Shown here: positions 1-6,998 of the stretch, one piece after another
How positions within the stretch are numbered: the stretch's first letter is position 1
Layout: the number at the start of each line of letters is the position of its first letter
NCBI RefSeq assembly: GCF_002027555.1
Contig: NZ_MXAP01000039.1
Span: forward strand, 1-16,932
Direction: 5' to 3'
DNA length: 16,932 nucleotides
DNA from: Moraxella equi
GTDB lineage: Bacteria; Pseudomonadota; Gammaproteobacteria; Pseudomonadales; Moraxellaceae
Notes under the pieces: model-generated
The model's input: the letters and a program-made list of their open reading frames with translations, nothing else
Told to the model about the DNA's origin: nothing
Database searches by the model: none
Program-made: the position numbers and the translations under genes

Positions 1-26
1 TTATACCTTAAAAGGGGTATACAAGT

Positions 27-209
27 ATGGTGTATGATAAAAGAACAAGTGTACTGATTATCAAAACCCTACCTAATAATGCCGAATCTATCACAGAATT
101 TATTCAAAAAACCGATAGAAAACTTAATATGGGCAATCATTCAAAAAATACCGATAATGAAATGCCAACTAATCCTGATGACAAAACAGACGATGAAAAT
201 ACCGATTAA
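27..209 (+). CDS. small hydrophilic protein of unknown function (60 aa)
   Basis: I do not recognise this protein. An in-frame TAA lies at 9-11, so the ATG at 27 is the first possible start, and an AAAGGGG stretch at 11-17 is a plausible ribosome binding site about nine bases upstream. The first ~30 residues include a short aliphatic stretch (SVLIIKTL). The C-terminal half is very polar and acidic, rich in Asn, Asp, Thr and Lys, which suggests a disordered tail. No signal peptide or membrane segment is clear. It ends 16 bases before the -35 element of the hydrolase promoter, and no terminator separates them. The sequence before it is cut off by the window edge, so it could be the last gene of an operon or a chance ORF. 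I give it even odds at best. Confidence 0.4.
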   Translation: MVYDKRTSVLIIKTLPNNAESITEFIQKTDRKLNMGNHSKNTDNEMPTNPDDKTDDENTD

Positions 210-225
210 CTTTAATAAGAATAAT

Positions 226-255
226 TTGGCATAATACCCCAAAATTTTGTATAAT
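226..255 (+). promoter_or_regulatory. sigma70-type promoter for the hydrolase gene
   Basis: TTGGCA at 226-231 and a perfect TATAAT at 250-255 are separated by 18 bp. The predicted start of transcription near 262 leaves only ~20 bases before the ATG at 283, so the leader is short. This is motif matching by eye, in an AT-rich stretch. Confidence 0.5.
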
Positions 256-282
256 AGCAAAAAATAACACTTGTATGCCATT

Positions 283-1230
283 ATGACTTCCAAAACCATT
301 CTCTCATCAAACGGCATTCACCGCCTGCACCACGCTTTTTTTATCCCCAAAGGTGAGATTCGTGCCACACTCCTTATCGTGCATAGCATGAGCGAACACA
401 GTGGACGATATGCTGATTTTGCCCAGTGTCTTACCAATCACGGCATTTTGGTGGCGACTTATGACCAGCTTGGACACGGACAGACGGTCAAGGACAAATA
501 CGAGCTTGGTTTTATTGACGAAAAACACCCCATCCAAGCCCTGTGCAAAGACGTGGTTATCATGGCGGACAAATTAAAAGACAAGGCACGCACGCTGACC
601 GACCGACCCACCCCCCACTATATCATGGGGCATTCTATGGGGTCGTTTGTCGTGCGGACGGTGCTGACCCACCACGCCACGAGCTTTGACGGGGCGATTA
701 TTATGGGGACAGGCAACAGTTTTGGGATCATCAACCACTTTGCCCTGACCGCCCTTGGAGCGATGAATTATATCAACCCAAAACGCCCCAACACCCGCTT
801 TGCCACGCTCCTAAATCATTACCTACTCTCCCAAATCCGCTCGCCCATCTCAGCATCGCCTTTTGCATGGCTCACCGAAAACATCGACAGTATCAAAGCC
901 TTTGAAGCCGACCCTTTGTGCGGTTTTGCGTTTAGTAATAATGGCTTTGTCGCCTTGCAAGGTCTTATCAAAAAAGCGATCAATCCTGCATGGTACGCCC
1001 ACACGCCCAAAGATTTTGGCATTTTACTTGTCAGTGGCAAGGACGACCCAGTCGGACGCATGGGGCAAGACATCGCCGATTTGCAAGACGAACTCATCAA
1101 ACACGGCAAGAGCGTTACCGCCCAACTTTATCCCAATATGCGACACGAAATTTTGCACGAAATGGACAAAGACAAAGTCCATCAAGACATTTTGGGCTGG
1201 TTAAATCATCATATTGGCAAAATTGATTAA
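283..1230 (+). CDS. alpha/beta hydrolase, monoacylglycerol lipase / lysophospholipase type (315 aa)
   Basis: This is a serine hydrolase of the alpha/beta fold (Hydrolase_4 / PldB-like group), expected to cleave fatty-acyl esters such as monoacylglycerols or lysophospholipids. The oxyanion-side segment HSMSEHSGRY (residues 34-43) matches the HGxGEHSGRY block of the family, with Ser in place of the usual Gly. The nucleophile elbow is GHSMGS with Ser118. The acid is probably Asp255 in GKDDPVG, and His288 in MRHEILHE completes the triad. Length is normal for the family, and no signal peptide is visible, so it is probably cytoplasmic. An upstream TTG at 271 is in frame, but the ATG at 283 is preferred; neither has a good Shine-Dalgarno sequence. 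No terminator follows, so some transcription may run on towards dapD. The fold and triad are clear; the natural substrate is not. Confidence 0.9.
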   Translation: MTSKTILSSNGIHRLHHAFFIPKGEIRATLLIVHSMSEHSGRYADFAQCLTNHGILVATYDQLGHGQTVKDKYELGFIDEKHPIQALCKDVVIMADKLKDKARTLTDRPTPHYIMGHSMGSFVVRTVLTHHATSFDGAIIMGTGNSFGIINHFALTALGAMNYINPKRPNTRFATLLNHYLLSQIRSPISASPFAWLTENIDSIKAFEADPLCGFAFSNNGFVALQGLIKKAINPAWYAHTPKDFGILLVSGKDDPVGRMGQDIADLQDELIKHGKSVTAQLYPNMRHEILHEMDKDKVHQDILGWLNHHIGKID

Positions 1231-1245
1231 AACCATTGGAAATTT

Positions 1246-1267
1246 TGTGTTAAATCTGTGTTAAAAT
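1246..1267 (+). promoter_or_regulatory. tandem TGTGTTAAA repeats over a possible dapD promoter
   Basis: TGTGTTAAA occurs at 1246-1254 and again at 1257-1265, 11 bp apart (one helical turn). The second copy overlaps a TAAAAT (1262-1267) that could be the dapD -10 element. No -35 element with normal spacing is seen: TTGGAA at 1236 is 20 bp away. The repeat may bind a regulator or be chance in AT-rich DNA. Confidence 0.3.
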
Positions 1268-1309
1268 AGCCAGACCCCTTTAATTTCAATTTTATGATAG
1301 GAAAATTTT

Positions 1310-2128
1310 ATGAACATTGAACAAATCATCGAACAAGCCTTTGAAAACCGTGCCAATTTTGGTGCGTCTGACTGCCCTGCCGAGATTCGCTCTGCGGTTA
1401 ATGAAGTGCTTGCCAAGCTAGACAAGGGCGAGCTAAGAGTTGCCGAAAAGATTGATGGTGAGTGGGTGGTCAATCAATGGGTCAAAAAAGCGGTACTTTT
1501 ATCCTTTAAAATCAATGATAACAAGCCGATTGAGTCGTGCGATTTACGCTTTTATGACAAAGTGGACACCAAATTTACCGATTGGTCGGAAGAAGATTTC
1601 AAAAACGCTGGCGTACGCATTGTGCCCCCTGCGGTCGCTCGCAAAGGTTCGTTTATCGGCAAAAATGTGATTTTGATGCCAAGCTATGTCAATATCGGGG
1701 CGTTTGTGGACGAAGGCACGATGGTGGACACTTGGGCAACTGTGGGTAGCTGCGCCCAAATCGGCAAAAATGTGCATTTGTCAGGTGGCGTGGGCATCGG
1801 TGGCGTGCTTGAACCACTCCAAGCCAATCCAACCATCATTGAAGACAACTGCTTTATCGGTGCCAGAAGTGAAATCGTGGAAGGCGTTATCGTAGAAGAA
1901 GGCTCGGTCATTTCAATGGGTGTGTACATCGGTCAATCCACCAAAATCTACGACCGTGAAACAGGCGAGATTCACTACGGACGTGTGCCAGCAGGTTCGG
2001 TTGTCGTACCGGGTAACTTGCCAAGCCCTTGCGGAAAATACAGCCTATACGCCGCCATTATCGTCAAAAAAGTAGATGCCCAAACTCGTGCTAAAACCTC
2101 TATCAATGACTTGTTAAGAGCGGACTGA
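1310..2128 (+). CDS. dapD: DapD, 2,3,4,5-tetrahydropyridine-2,6-dicarboxylate N-succinyltransferase (272 aa)
   Basis: DapD transfers succinyl from succinyl-CoA to tetrahydrodipicolinate in the succinylase branch of diaminopimelate and lysine synthesis, in the cytoplasm. Length is essentially that of characterised DapD proteins. An N-terminal helical domain (about 1-100) is followed by a left-handed beta-helix of hexapeptide repeats (about 105-235), with blocks such as [21 protein letters not shown] and [14 protein letters not shown]. Asp140 in MVDTWATVG and Glu188 in GARSEIVEG fit the active-site acidic residues known in the family. The ATG at 1310 has a good ribosome binding site (TAGGAAA, 1298-1304). 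Its own terminator follows directly, so dapD probably ends its transcript. It may be transcribed alone or by read-through from the hydrolase gene. Identification is firm. Confidence 0.98.
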   Translation: MNIEQIIEQAFENRANFGASDCPAEIRSAVNEVLAKLDKGELRVAEKIDGEWVVNQWVKKAVLLSFKINDNKPIESCDLRFYDKVDTKFTDWSEEDFKNAGVRIVPPAVARKGSFIGKNVILMPSYVNIGAFVDEGTMVDTWATVGSCAQIGKNVHLSGGVGIGGVLEPLQANPTIIEDNCFIGARSEIVEGVIVEEGSVISMGVYIGQSTKIYDRETGEIHYGRVPAGSVVVPGNLPSPCGKYSLYAAIIVKKVDAQTRAKTSINDLLRAD

Positions 2129-2155
2129 TTAAACTTTAATCCCTTGTTAAATATG

Positions 2156-2197
2156 GGTAATTGTGATAGACTGATAATCTATCGCAATTACCTTTTT
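2156..2197 (+). terminator. rho-independent terminator of dapD
   Basis: A 15-bp stem (2156-2170 with 2178-2192, one G-U pair) with a 7-base loop is followed by five T (2193-2197). It marks the boundary between the dapD region and the AT-rich accessory patch that follows. Confidence 0.88.
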
Positions 2198-2300
2198 ATT
2201 TGGGGTGTTATCAGGAGGTTTTGTGTAATTTATTGAGAATTTAGCAAGTTGTTTAATAGATTTCGATTACTTAAGCTTAAACATATTGAAGTATTTTATT

Positions 2301-2948
2301 ATGATATTTAAAAGCAAGTACTATCTCAAATTTCCTAACAATTTATTTGGGGATTTTGGTAAAAAAATCCTTATAGGTAAGAAAGGGTCAGTTATTGACA
2401 ATGAAAAGATATATTCTATTATTGGAAATATAAATTTTTCTAAAGATGAAGATTTTTCTTTTTTGCCAAGCAAATTAGGTAGATTTTCAAAGTTTAATGC
2501 TGATGGCAAGGAGATTGTTAGGAGGGATTTGGAAAAAGTAAATGAAGTGGCTATGCGGTATTATACAAGATGGGCGTTTCATGGAAGAGATAATAGGGTG
2601 GAAGTGGAGGATTATTACTATATAACGTACAAGAAATATCCTAGAGATTACAAAGATGCTCCCAATGTGTTGGTTAGTTATACTCAAGGCTATTTTGTTT
2701 TAGAGTTAGATATTGATGATGACGAAGAATTTAATTTGCATAAATTAAATTTAATGCTTGAGCTGTTTGGTTCTGAATTGACCATATTGGATGTAAATAA
2801 CGGTTTTTTGGTGGAGAAAGCAAAACCATTGCGGTGGGAAATTCTGCGAGCAGGTCGTTATACCAAAGAAGAGTTGTTAAGTAGGGTAAAACGCTCTTTG
2901 TCCAGTCAAAAAAGGACGTTGTTAAGAAAACTATTGAAAAGAGATTAG
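2301..2948 (+). CDS. N-terminal part of the frameshifted uncharacterised protein (215 aa)
   Basis: This ORF runs from ATG 2301 to TAG 2946-2948. A TTG in frame at 2286 is a less likely start; no strong ribosome binding site precedes either. The protein is basic and aromatic-rich at its start (FKSKYYLKFPNNLFGDFGKKIL), with a mixed alpha/beta look and an acidic patch (ELDIDDDEEF) near residue 145. No signal peptide or membrane helix is visible. Its final ~14 residues after the A6 run (RTLLRKLLKRD region) are Lys/Arg-rich and look like out-of-frame sequence rather than a natural terminus. If it is translated as it stands, the product is probably a truncated protein. Function unknown. Confidence 0.55.
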   Translation: MIFKSKYYLKFPNNLFGDFGKKILIGKKGSVIDNEKIYSIIGNINFSKDEDFSFLPSKLGRFSKFNADGKEIVRRDLEKVNEVAMRYYTRWAFHGRDNRVEVEDYYYITYKKYPRDYKDAPNVLVSYTQGYFVLELDIDDDEEFNLHKLNLMLELFGSELTILDVNNGFLVEKAKPLRWEILRAGRYTKEELLSRVKRSLSSQKRTLLRKLLKRD

Positions 2949-3004
2949 AAACAATATATTCTTATGAAAACCATGATGAAATTTATTGTGGTCTAGCAGG
3001 ATAT

Positions 3005-3214
3005 ATGGGTTACATTGTTTTTATCTTTAGAAATAAGGGTATTGCGTTTTTGGAATGTGATAGAAAAAATAATGCAACTTATATTTTTGATGTGGATAAC
3101 TGGGAGGAGTTATCTAAGAAGTCCAAGACTGAAATTTTGCGTGAAGATTTAGCAAAACAAAGAATTATTCACAACGAGCATTGGTTTAAGGAAGTGGACA
3201 GGTTATTGAAATAA
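3005..3214 (+). CDS. C-terminal part of the frameshifted uncharacterised protein (69 aa from ATG)
   Basis: The first ATG of this frame is at 3005, but the frame is open from 2885 and the peptide upstream of the ATG (KDVVKKTIEKRLETIYSYE and onward) continues smoothly into it. The segment from 3005 reads as a beta-strand pair (GYIVFIFRNKGIAFLEC) followed by a helical end with WEELSKKSKTEIL and RIIHNEHWFKEV. No convincing ribosome binding site stands before the ATG, so independent translation is doubtful. Best read as the detached C-terminal third of the gene starting at 2301. Confidence 0.45.
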   Translation: MGYIVFIFRNKGIAFLECDRKNNATYIFDVDNWEELSKKSKTEILREDLAKQRIIHNEHWFKEVDRLLK

Positions 3215-3285
3215 GTTCATACATATTTTTAGGAGATGAAAAATATGTCTTTAAAATGAAAAGGTTGTTATTTGTAAATAGAAAT

Positions 3286-3323
3286 AAGTCCAAATTCAGA
3301 GTTTGGTTTGGGCTTGTTTTTTT
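3286..3323 (+). terminator. rho-independent terminator after the accessory gene
   Basis: AAGTCCAAA (3286-3294) pairs with TTTGGGCTT (3307-3315, one G-U pair) and is followed by G and seven T (3317-3323). It closes the AT-rich accessory patch before queE. Confidence 0.75.
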
Positions 3324-3383
3324 ATTTTCACAATTTAAGAAATTTTGTTAAAATACACGCCTAATTTTATACCATTCCCCAAT

Positions 3384-3400
3384 GGTGCGTGGTACGCACC
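3384..3400 (+). repeat. perfect GC-rich hairpin GGTGCGT-GGT-ACGCACC in the queE leader
   Basis: Seven-base arms at 3384-3390 and 3394-3400 are exact reverse complements around a 3-base loop. It lies between a possible queE -10 element (TAAAAT, 3349-3354) and the ATG at 3425, so it would be in the leader RNA. Short palindromes built on GGTGCGT/ACGCACC are dispersed in several bacterial genomes, so it may be a REP-like repeat rather than a queE-specific control site. No T run follows, so it is not a terminator. Confidence 0.5.
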
Positions 3401-3424
3401 TTACCAGCCAAAATTTAGCCAATT

Positions 3425-4150
3425 ATGCCCACAATAATCAAAACCCAACTCAGAAACACCCAAATCCCCACCACCGACCCGTCCGCAGGGCTAAAACTTA
3501 CCGAAATTTTTTATTCCTTGCAGGGCGAGGCTTTGGCAATGGGTTTGCCGACCATTTTTATTCGTCTGACAGGTTGTCCGCTTCGCTGTGTCTATTGCGA
3601 TACGACTTATTCGTTTACAGGCGGTCAGCGTTGGGGACTTGATGCGATTTTGGAGCATATCAAACAATACCCTTGCAAACGCATTTGCCTAACAGGAGGT
3701 GAGCCACTTGCCCAGCCTAATGCCATTGCCTTGATGAAATTGTTATTAAAAAATGGCTATGAAATCTCGCTAGAAACCGCAGGGGCATTGTCGGTCAAGG
3801 ACGTGCCAATAGCGGTGTCAAAGGTTATGGATTTAAAAAGTCCATCATCGGGCGAAGTGGATAAAAATCTGTGGGAAAATTTGGACTATCTAACCCCCCA
3901 TGACCAAATCAAAATCGTCATCGCTGACCATGCCGATTATGATTGGGCAAAAGACGTTTTGCAAAAATACGAGCTTGACAAAAAATGTGGTGTGGTGTGG
4001 TTTTCGCCTATGTTTAATATAGACGAGCGTAAATCAGACGTGCCAAATCTGGCGGTAGAGCTTGCCGAGTGGATTTTGGCGGACGGTTTGCCCGTGCGTT
4101 TTCAATTACAACTGCACAAAATCATCTGGGCGGACGCTAAGGGCAAATAA
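3425..4150 (+). CDS. queE: QueE, 7-carboxy-7-deazaguanine synthase (241 aa)
   Basis: QueE is a radical SAM enzyme that contracts 6-carboxytetrahydropterin to 7-carboxy-7-deazaguanine, the step that builds the deazaguanine core for queuosine in tRNA. The family hallmark is seen: EIFYSLQGE near the N-terminus (residues 27-35) and the cluster motif CPLRCVYC with Cys51, Cys55 and Cys58 (CX3CX2C). GGEPL at 91-95 is the SAM-binding GGE motif. LQLHKIIW near the end is also typical. The first ~22 residues are an extension not expected in the core fold. An in-frame TAG just upstream makes the ATG at 3425 the earliest ATG start, yet it has no visible Shine-Dalgarno sequence. No other queuosine genes are in the window, so it appears to be transcribed alone. 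It converges on recJ. Confidence 0.95.
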   Translation: MPTIIKTQLRNTQIPTTDPSAGLKLTEIFYSLQGEALAMGLPTIFIRLTGCPLRCVYCDTTYSFTGGQRWGLDAILEHIKQYPCKRICLTGGEPLAQPNAIALMKLLLKNGYEISLETAGALSVKDVPIAVSKVMDLKSPSSGEVDKNLWENLDYLTPHDQIKIVIADHADYDWAKDVLQKYELDKKCGVVWFSPMFNIDERKSDVPNLAVELAEWILADGLPVRFQLQLHKIIWADAKGK

Positions 4151-4153
4151 AGC

Positions 4154-4180
4154 AAAAGCCGATAATCAATATCGGCTTTT
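4154..4180. terminator. bidirectional terminator between queE and recJ
   Basis: AAAAGCCGATA (4154-4164) and TATCGGCTTTT (4170-4180) form a perfect 11-bp stem around a 5-base loop. A-run and T-run arms make it work in both directions, serving the convergent genes queE (stop at 4150) and recJ (stop at 4188). Confidence 0.88.
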
Positions 4181-4187
4181 ATGCTAT

Positions 4188-6122
4188 CTAATCAATCGCA
4201 CACACTGCCAAATCCTTGATAATCAGCTGCAAACTCTGATTACCCTGCCACTCGTTAATGTCTAGGGTAAACAAAATATGCACCGCACTTGCCCGATAAT
4301 CCCATTCGTCCACGTCATAATTAAACCAAATGGCATCTATCGGATACTGCACGCCATCGGCTCGCAACGTCAGCTTTAAATGTTTATCCTTTAAAATGCG
4401 AAAATTAACCACTTCAAAGACCCCATCAAAGGCAGGGGGCAAAAAGCCATTACCCCACACGCTGACATTTTTTAGGGCATGGACAAAGGCTAAGCTAAAA
4501 TCAGGCGGGGTCAGCACGCCATCGGTGTACTTTAATTCACTAAACAGCTCATCATCAAAGCCATCCACCACTTTTAAAAATTCTGTCTTAAACCGCTCAA
4601 AATCCCGCTTATGAATGGTTAAGCCTGCCGCCATCGCATGACCGCCAAAGTGCAAAATCAGCTCAGGATTTGCCATCGCCACCGTCTCAATGGCATCACG
4701 GATATGCACACCTGCGATAGACCGCCCCGAGCCTTTGATTAGGTCATCATCGCCCACTTTGTCAGCATCGGCGGGGGCAAAGACAATGGTTGGACGGTAC
4801 AACTGTTCTTTGATACGCCCTGCCACGATACCAATCACGCCTTGGTGCCAGTTGTCTTGATACAGACAAATGGCTTTGGCGACACATTTGGGCTTATCAT
4901 CGGATTCACCAGATAAATGTAGCTCATCGATGATACTGCTGGCTTCATCACGCATTTGTATTTCTATGGCACGGCGTGAGTGATTAAGACGGTTCAGCTC
5001 TATCGCCAAACGGTGTGCTTCGCCAAAATCGTCGGTCAGCAGGCACTCCACCCCTGTTCGCATATCATCCATACGCCCTGCGGCGTTAATGCGTGGGGCA
5101 ATGGCAAAACCAAAATCATCTGCCGTAATCTTACGCACGTCCCGCCCCGCCTGCTCCAAGAGTGCCAAAATCCCCACACAGCACCGCCCCTCTCGAATGG
5201 CGTTAAGCCCATGGGTTACCAAAATGCGGTTATTTTGGTCAAGATGACCGACATCCGCAATCGTCCCTAATGCCACAAGGTCAAGATATTTGGCGACTTG
5301 CGTGGTCGATTTGCCCATCTCACGACGGATTTTGGCGACACGTCCCATGACATAGAACGCCACGCCCACGCCCACGAGCCACTTACTACCAAACTCACAG
5401 CCGACTTGGTTGGGGTTGATGACCGCACTTGCCTTGGGCGAGCTACTGGTCGTCAAATGATGGTCGGTGATGACGACATCAATGTCCAGCTCGTCCGCTT
5501 TGGCAACGCCATCATGGCTCGATATCCCATTATCCACCGTGATGATGAGTTTGGGGTCAAATTCTTCTGCCCCATACTCCACGATTTGGGGGGTCAGCCC
5601 ATAACCAAATTTAAAGCGGTCAGGCACCAAAAACTGCACATCTGCCCCCATCTCACGCAAACATCGCACCATGAGCGTGGTCGATGTCGCTCCATCACAG
5701 TCAAAATCGCCCACGATAAGTATGCGTTTGTTCTCATCAATGGCACGGCTAATGATGTCCGCTCCCACATCCAGCCCCAATAAATCACTCGCAGGCAGAA
5801 GCTTTGCCACAGACATGTCCATCTCATCAATACTGCCTATCTGCCGTGACACCAGCAGTCGCCCGAGTGTCTCACCAAACATCGCCGTCAGCTCATCAGA
5901 CACATCGCCTTGATGACGTGGAGCAAGTGTCAGGTGCTTAGGGGTAAACCGCCCGACTTTATCAAAGGCACGCTCAAAGTCCTGCACACTCGTGTTGGTC
6001 AGGTGCGACAAATTGGCATTGGCAAACTTTTGCGTGCTTGTCACTTGGGCGGGTTTGGGCGGGTTTGGCGATGGGTGGCTATCAAAAGGACTGTCATCGT
6101 CTTGGTGATTTTGTGTACTCAT
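4188..6122 (-). CDS. recJ: RecJ, single-stranded-DNA-specific 5'-3' exonuclease (644 aa)
   Basis: RecJ degrades single-stranded DNA 5' to 3' in RecF-pathway recombination, mismatch repair and base excision repair. The DHH-family motifs are all visible: DFDCDG (139-144), VDNG (196-199) and DHH (220-222) in the catalytic core, and GGHAMAAG (493-500) in the DHHA1 domain. A C-terminal OB-like domain follows to residue 644. It is longer than the ~577 residues of E. coli RecJ, mainly through a ~60-residue hydrophilic, Pro/Ser/Asp-rich N-terminal extension that looks disordered. The start at 6122 has a purine-rich AGAGAG site upstream on its strand. The extension may be host-typical, or the true start may lie further in. 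Transcribed alone, converging on queE and divergent from the gene at 6326. Confidence 0.97.
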   Translation of the reverse strand: MSTQNHQDDDSPFDSHPSPNPPKPAQVTSTQKFANANLSHLTNTSVQDFERAFDKVGRFTPKHLTLAPRHQGDVSDELTAMFGETLGRLLVSRQIGSIDEMDMSVAKLLPASDLLGLDVGADIISRAIDENKRILIVGDFDCDGATSTTLMVRCLREMGADVQFLVPDRFKFGYGLTPQIVEYGAEEFDPKLIITVDNGISSHDGVAKADELDIDVVITDHHLTTSSSPKASAVINPNQVGCEFGSKWLVGVGVAFYVMGRVAKIRREMGKSTTQVAKYLDLVALGTIADVGHLDQNNRILVTHGLNAIREGRCCVGILALLEQAGRDVRKITADDFGFAIAPRINAAGRMDDMRTGVECLLTDDFGEAHRLAIELNRLNHSRRAIEIQMRDEASSIIDELHLSGESDDKPKCVAKAICLYQDNWHQGVIGIVAGRIKEQLYRPTIVFAPADADKVGDDDLIKGSGRSIAGVHIRDAIETVAMANPELILHFGGHAMAAGLTIHKRDFERFKTEFLKVVDGFDDELFSELKYTDGVLTPPDFSLAFVHALKNVSVWGNGFLPPAFDGVFEVVNFRILKDKHLKLTLRADGVQYPIDAIWFNYDVDEWDYRASAVHILFTLDINEWQGNQSLQLIIKDLAVCAID

Positions 6123-6161
6123 TACTTACTCTCTTTTTCTTTTGCATTTATCTTTGTGGTT

Positions 6162-6170
6162 ATTTTAGCA
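6162..6170 (-). promoter_or_regulatory. possible extended -10 promoter for recJ
   Basis: On the minus strand this reads TGCTAAAAT, an extended -10 element about 40 bases before the recJ start. No good -35 hexamer stands at 16-18 bp, so support is limited to the -10 match. Confidence 0.3.
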
Positions 6171-6274
6171 CAGTTTTACCAAAAACTTGCCCTAACTTAC
6201 CCCAAATCATTGCCCAAAATTTACAAGATGATACATTTTATTAGCAACTTTATTACAATGCCATCTGCATACTG

Positions 6275-6283
6275 TGGTATGAT
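6275..6283 (+). promoter_or_regulatory. possible extended -10 promoter for the 162-aa protein gene
   Basis: TGGTATGAT is an extended -10 motif about 43 bases before the ATG at 6326. The only nearby -35-like hexamer, TTACAA (6253-6258), is 19 bp away, longer than ideal. Confidence 0.35.
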
Positions 6284-6325
6284 TTATCCATACTTTACAT
6301 TTTACAAATCAATTTGGAGTAATTC

Positions 6326-6814
6326 ATGAACCTTAGCGACCTTGGTAAAAGCAGCTTAATCGCCAAAAACGTAAACGGACTTAACCTAGAACAAATCCGC
6401 CGTGAATGTCAAGAGCTTGCCAAATCTCGTGCCAAAATCTCAGCAGGCGTCGCCATCGTCCCTGTGCCATTTTTGGACGTGGCGGTGGATGTTGGTATGC
6501 TCACTAAGCTACTCCCCCAAATCACTGAGCGTTTTGGTCTAGAAGACAAAGACACTGCCGAAGCTCGTGAGAAAAACATCAAAGACAAAGTGCTTGCCGT
6601 GGGCGGACTGGTCGCCACACGTGGTATCGTCAATAAAACCGTGCAAGGCTTTGGCGGGCGTATCATCGGCAAACAAGTCGCCAAATATGTACCCCTAGGC
6701 GGTCAGATTGTCGCAGGGACGATTGGTTATATGATTTTTAAAAAAATCACCTTTGACCACATCGAAGAATGCTACCGTGTGGCAAAATCCGCCCAGCAAG
6801 GCAAAGCGGTTTAA
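6326..6814 (+). CDS. conserved-looking protein with hydrophobic core, DUF697/EcsC-like (162 aa)
   Basis: Function unknown. A helical, charged N-terminus (1-38) is followed by AGVAIVPVPFLDVAVDV (40-56), a Pro-containing hydrophobic stretch. A charged segment (about 70-88) and two further hydrophobic Gly-rich stretches follow (about 88-102 and 122-138). The Gly/Pro-rich hydrophobic pattern recalls DUF697- or EcsC-type domains, which associate with membranes and often sit behind small GTPases, but no GTPase is fused or adjacent here. There is no signal peptide. The ATG at 6326 has a GGAG ribosome binding site. The gene has its own terminator and appears to be a single-gene unit, divergent from recJ. 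Its codon use matches the host-like genes around it, so it looks like a resident gene. Confidence 0.75.
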   Translation: MNLSDLGKSSLIAKNVNGLNLEQIRRECQELAKSRAKISAGVAIVPVPFLDVAVDVGMLTKLLPQITERFGLEDKDTAEAREKNIKDKVLAVGGLVATRGIVNKTVQGFGGRIIGKQVAKYVPLGGQIVAGTIGYMIFKKITFDHIEECYRVAKSAQQGKAV

Positions 6815-6830
6815 TTTAAAAACTAAAAAT

Positions 6831-6858
6831 AAAAGCAAGGTTTTCGCCTTGCTTTTTT
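6831..6858 (+). terminator. rho-independent terminator of the 162-aa protein gene
   Basis: AAAAGCAAGG (6831-6840) pairs with CCTTGCTTTT (6847-6856) around TTTTCG, and the T run continues to 6858. A textbook intrinsic terminator 16 bases after the stop codon. Confidence 0.9.
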
Positions 6859-6874
6859 GTGATGAAGATTTATA

Positions 6875-6998
6875 GGGCGTGCCTGCCCTTTATAACACTA
6901 TTTACAATATAGAGATATTTTAGAAAAAACTAATCGCTTTTGCATGAAAAATGGCTAAATCTTGTTTTTCATTGCAAATACAAAAGGCGGGCACGCCC
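6875..6998. mobile_element. MITE-like element, 124 bp, with 17-bp terminal inverted repeats and TA flanks
   Basis: The ends GGGCGTGCCTGCCCTTT (6875-6891) and AAAAGGCGGGCACGCCC (6982-6998) are reverse complements at 15 of 17 positions. TA lies directly outside both ends (6873-6874 and 6999-7000). TA duplication is the signature of IS630/Tc1-mariner transposition, so this may be a non-autonomous derivative of such an element. The 90-bp interior is AT-rich, has no ORF, and contains a weaker inverted pair (TTGCATGAAAAATGG near 6939 against TTTTTCATTGCAAA near 6965) that could fold. It is inserted between a terminator and the fdxA promoters. It could instead be a long dispersed stem-loop repeat; only copy number elsewhere would decide. 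Confidence 0.55.

Larger units (their letters stand above)
2301..3214 (+). pseudogene. frameshifted gene for an uncharacterised protein (about 304 aa if restored)
   Basis: Two consecutive ORFs look like one gene split by a one-base loss. The first frame runs 2301-2948. The second is open from 2885 to 3214, and the two overlap around an A6 run at 2908-2913. Adding one A there gives a continuous reading frame of about 304 residues that passes from ...RSLSSQK into KDVVKKTIEKRL and on to the C-terminal end at 3214. The second frame makes sensible protein well upstream of its first ATG, which argues against it being a separate gene. The restored protein resembles, from memory only, uncharacterised proteins of accessory islands whose C-terminus carries a G-Y-I-V-F / N-N-A-T-Y / N-W-E-E-L / R-I-I-H-N pattern. 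The gene is AT-rich compared with dapD and queE and lies between two terminators, so it looks acquired. It could be a true pseudogene, a phase-variable or slippage-expressed gene, or a homopolymer sequencing error. Confidence 0.65.

Noticed and set aside
1..26. TATACC/GGTATA inverted repeat at the window edge
   Set aside because: Six-base arms in AT-rich DNA cut by the window boundary; too little to call an operator.
863..1204. 113-aa and 78-aa ORFs overlapping the hydrolase in another frame
   Set aside because: Shadows of the hydrolase gene, whose catalytic residues continue through this stretch.
3256..3351. short ORF (about 31 codons) between the accessory gene and queE
   Set aside because: It runs through the intrinsic terminator at 3286-3323 and encodes a low-complexity Phe/Lys-rich peptide; the AGGAG at 3231 serves only 4-7 codon ORFs.
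3384..3400. queE leader hairpin as a preQ1 riboswitch
   Set aside because: The conserved preQ1 aptamer parts (a C-rich loop with an A-rich tail over the ribosome binding site) are not seen; it is a simple palindrome.
5361..5380. short GCCCAC tandem repeat in recJ
   Set aside because: Two to three units coding for alternating Val-Gly in a conserved helix; ordinary coding sequence.
5298..5783. 161-aa ORF on the plus strand opposite recJ
   Set aside because: It is antisense to the conserved DHH core of recJ, which has all family motifs; the antisense product has no recognisable domain and no ribosome binding site. Long antisense ORFs are common across genes of this codon use.
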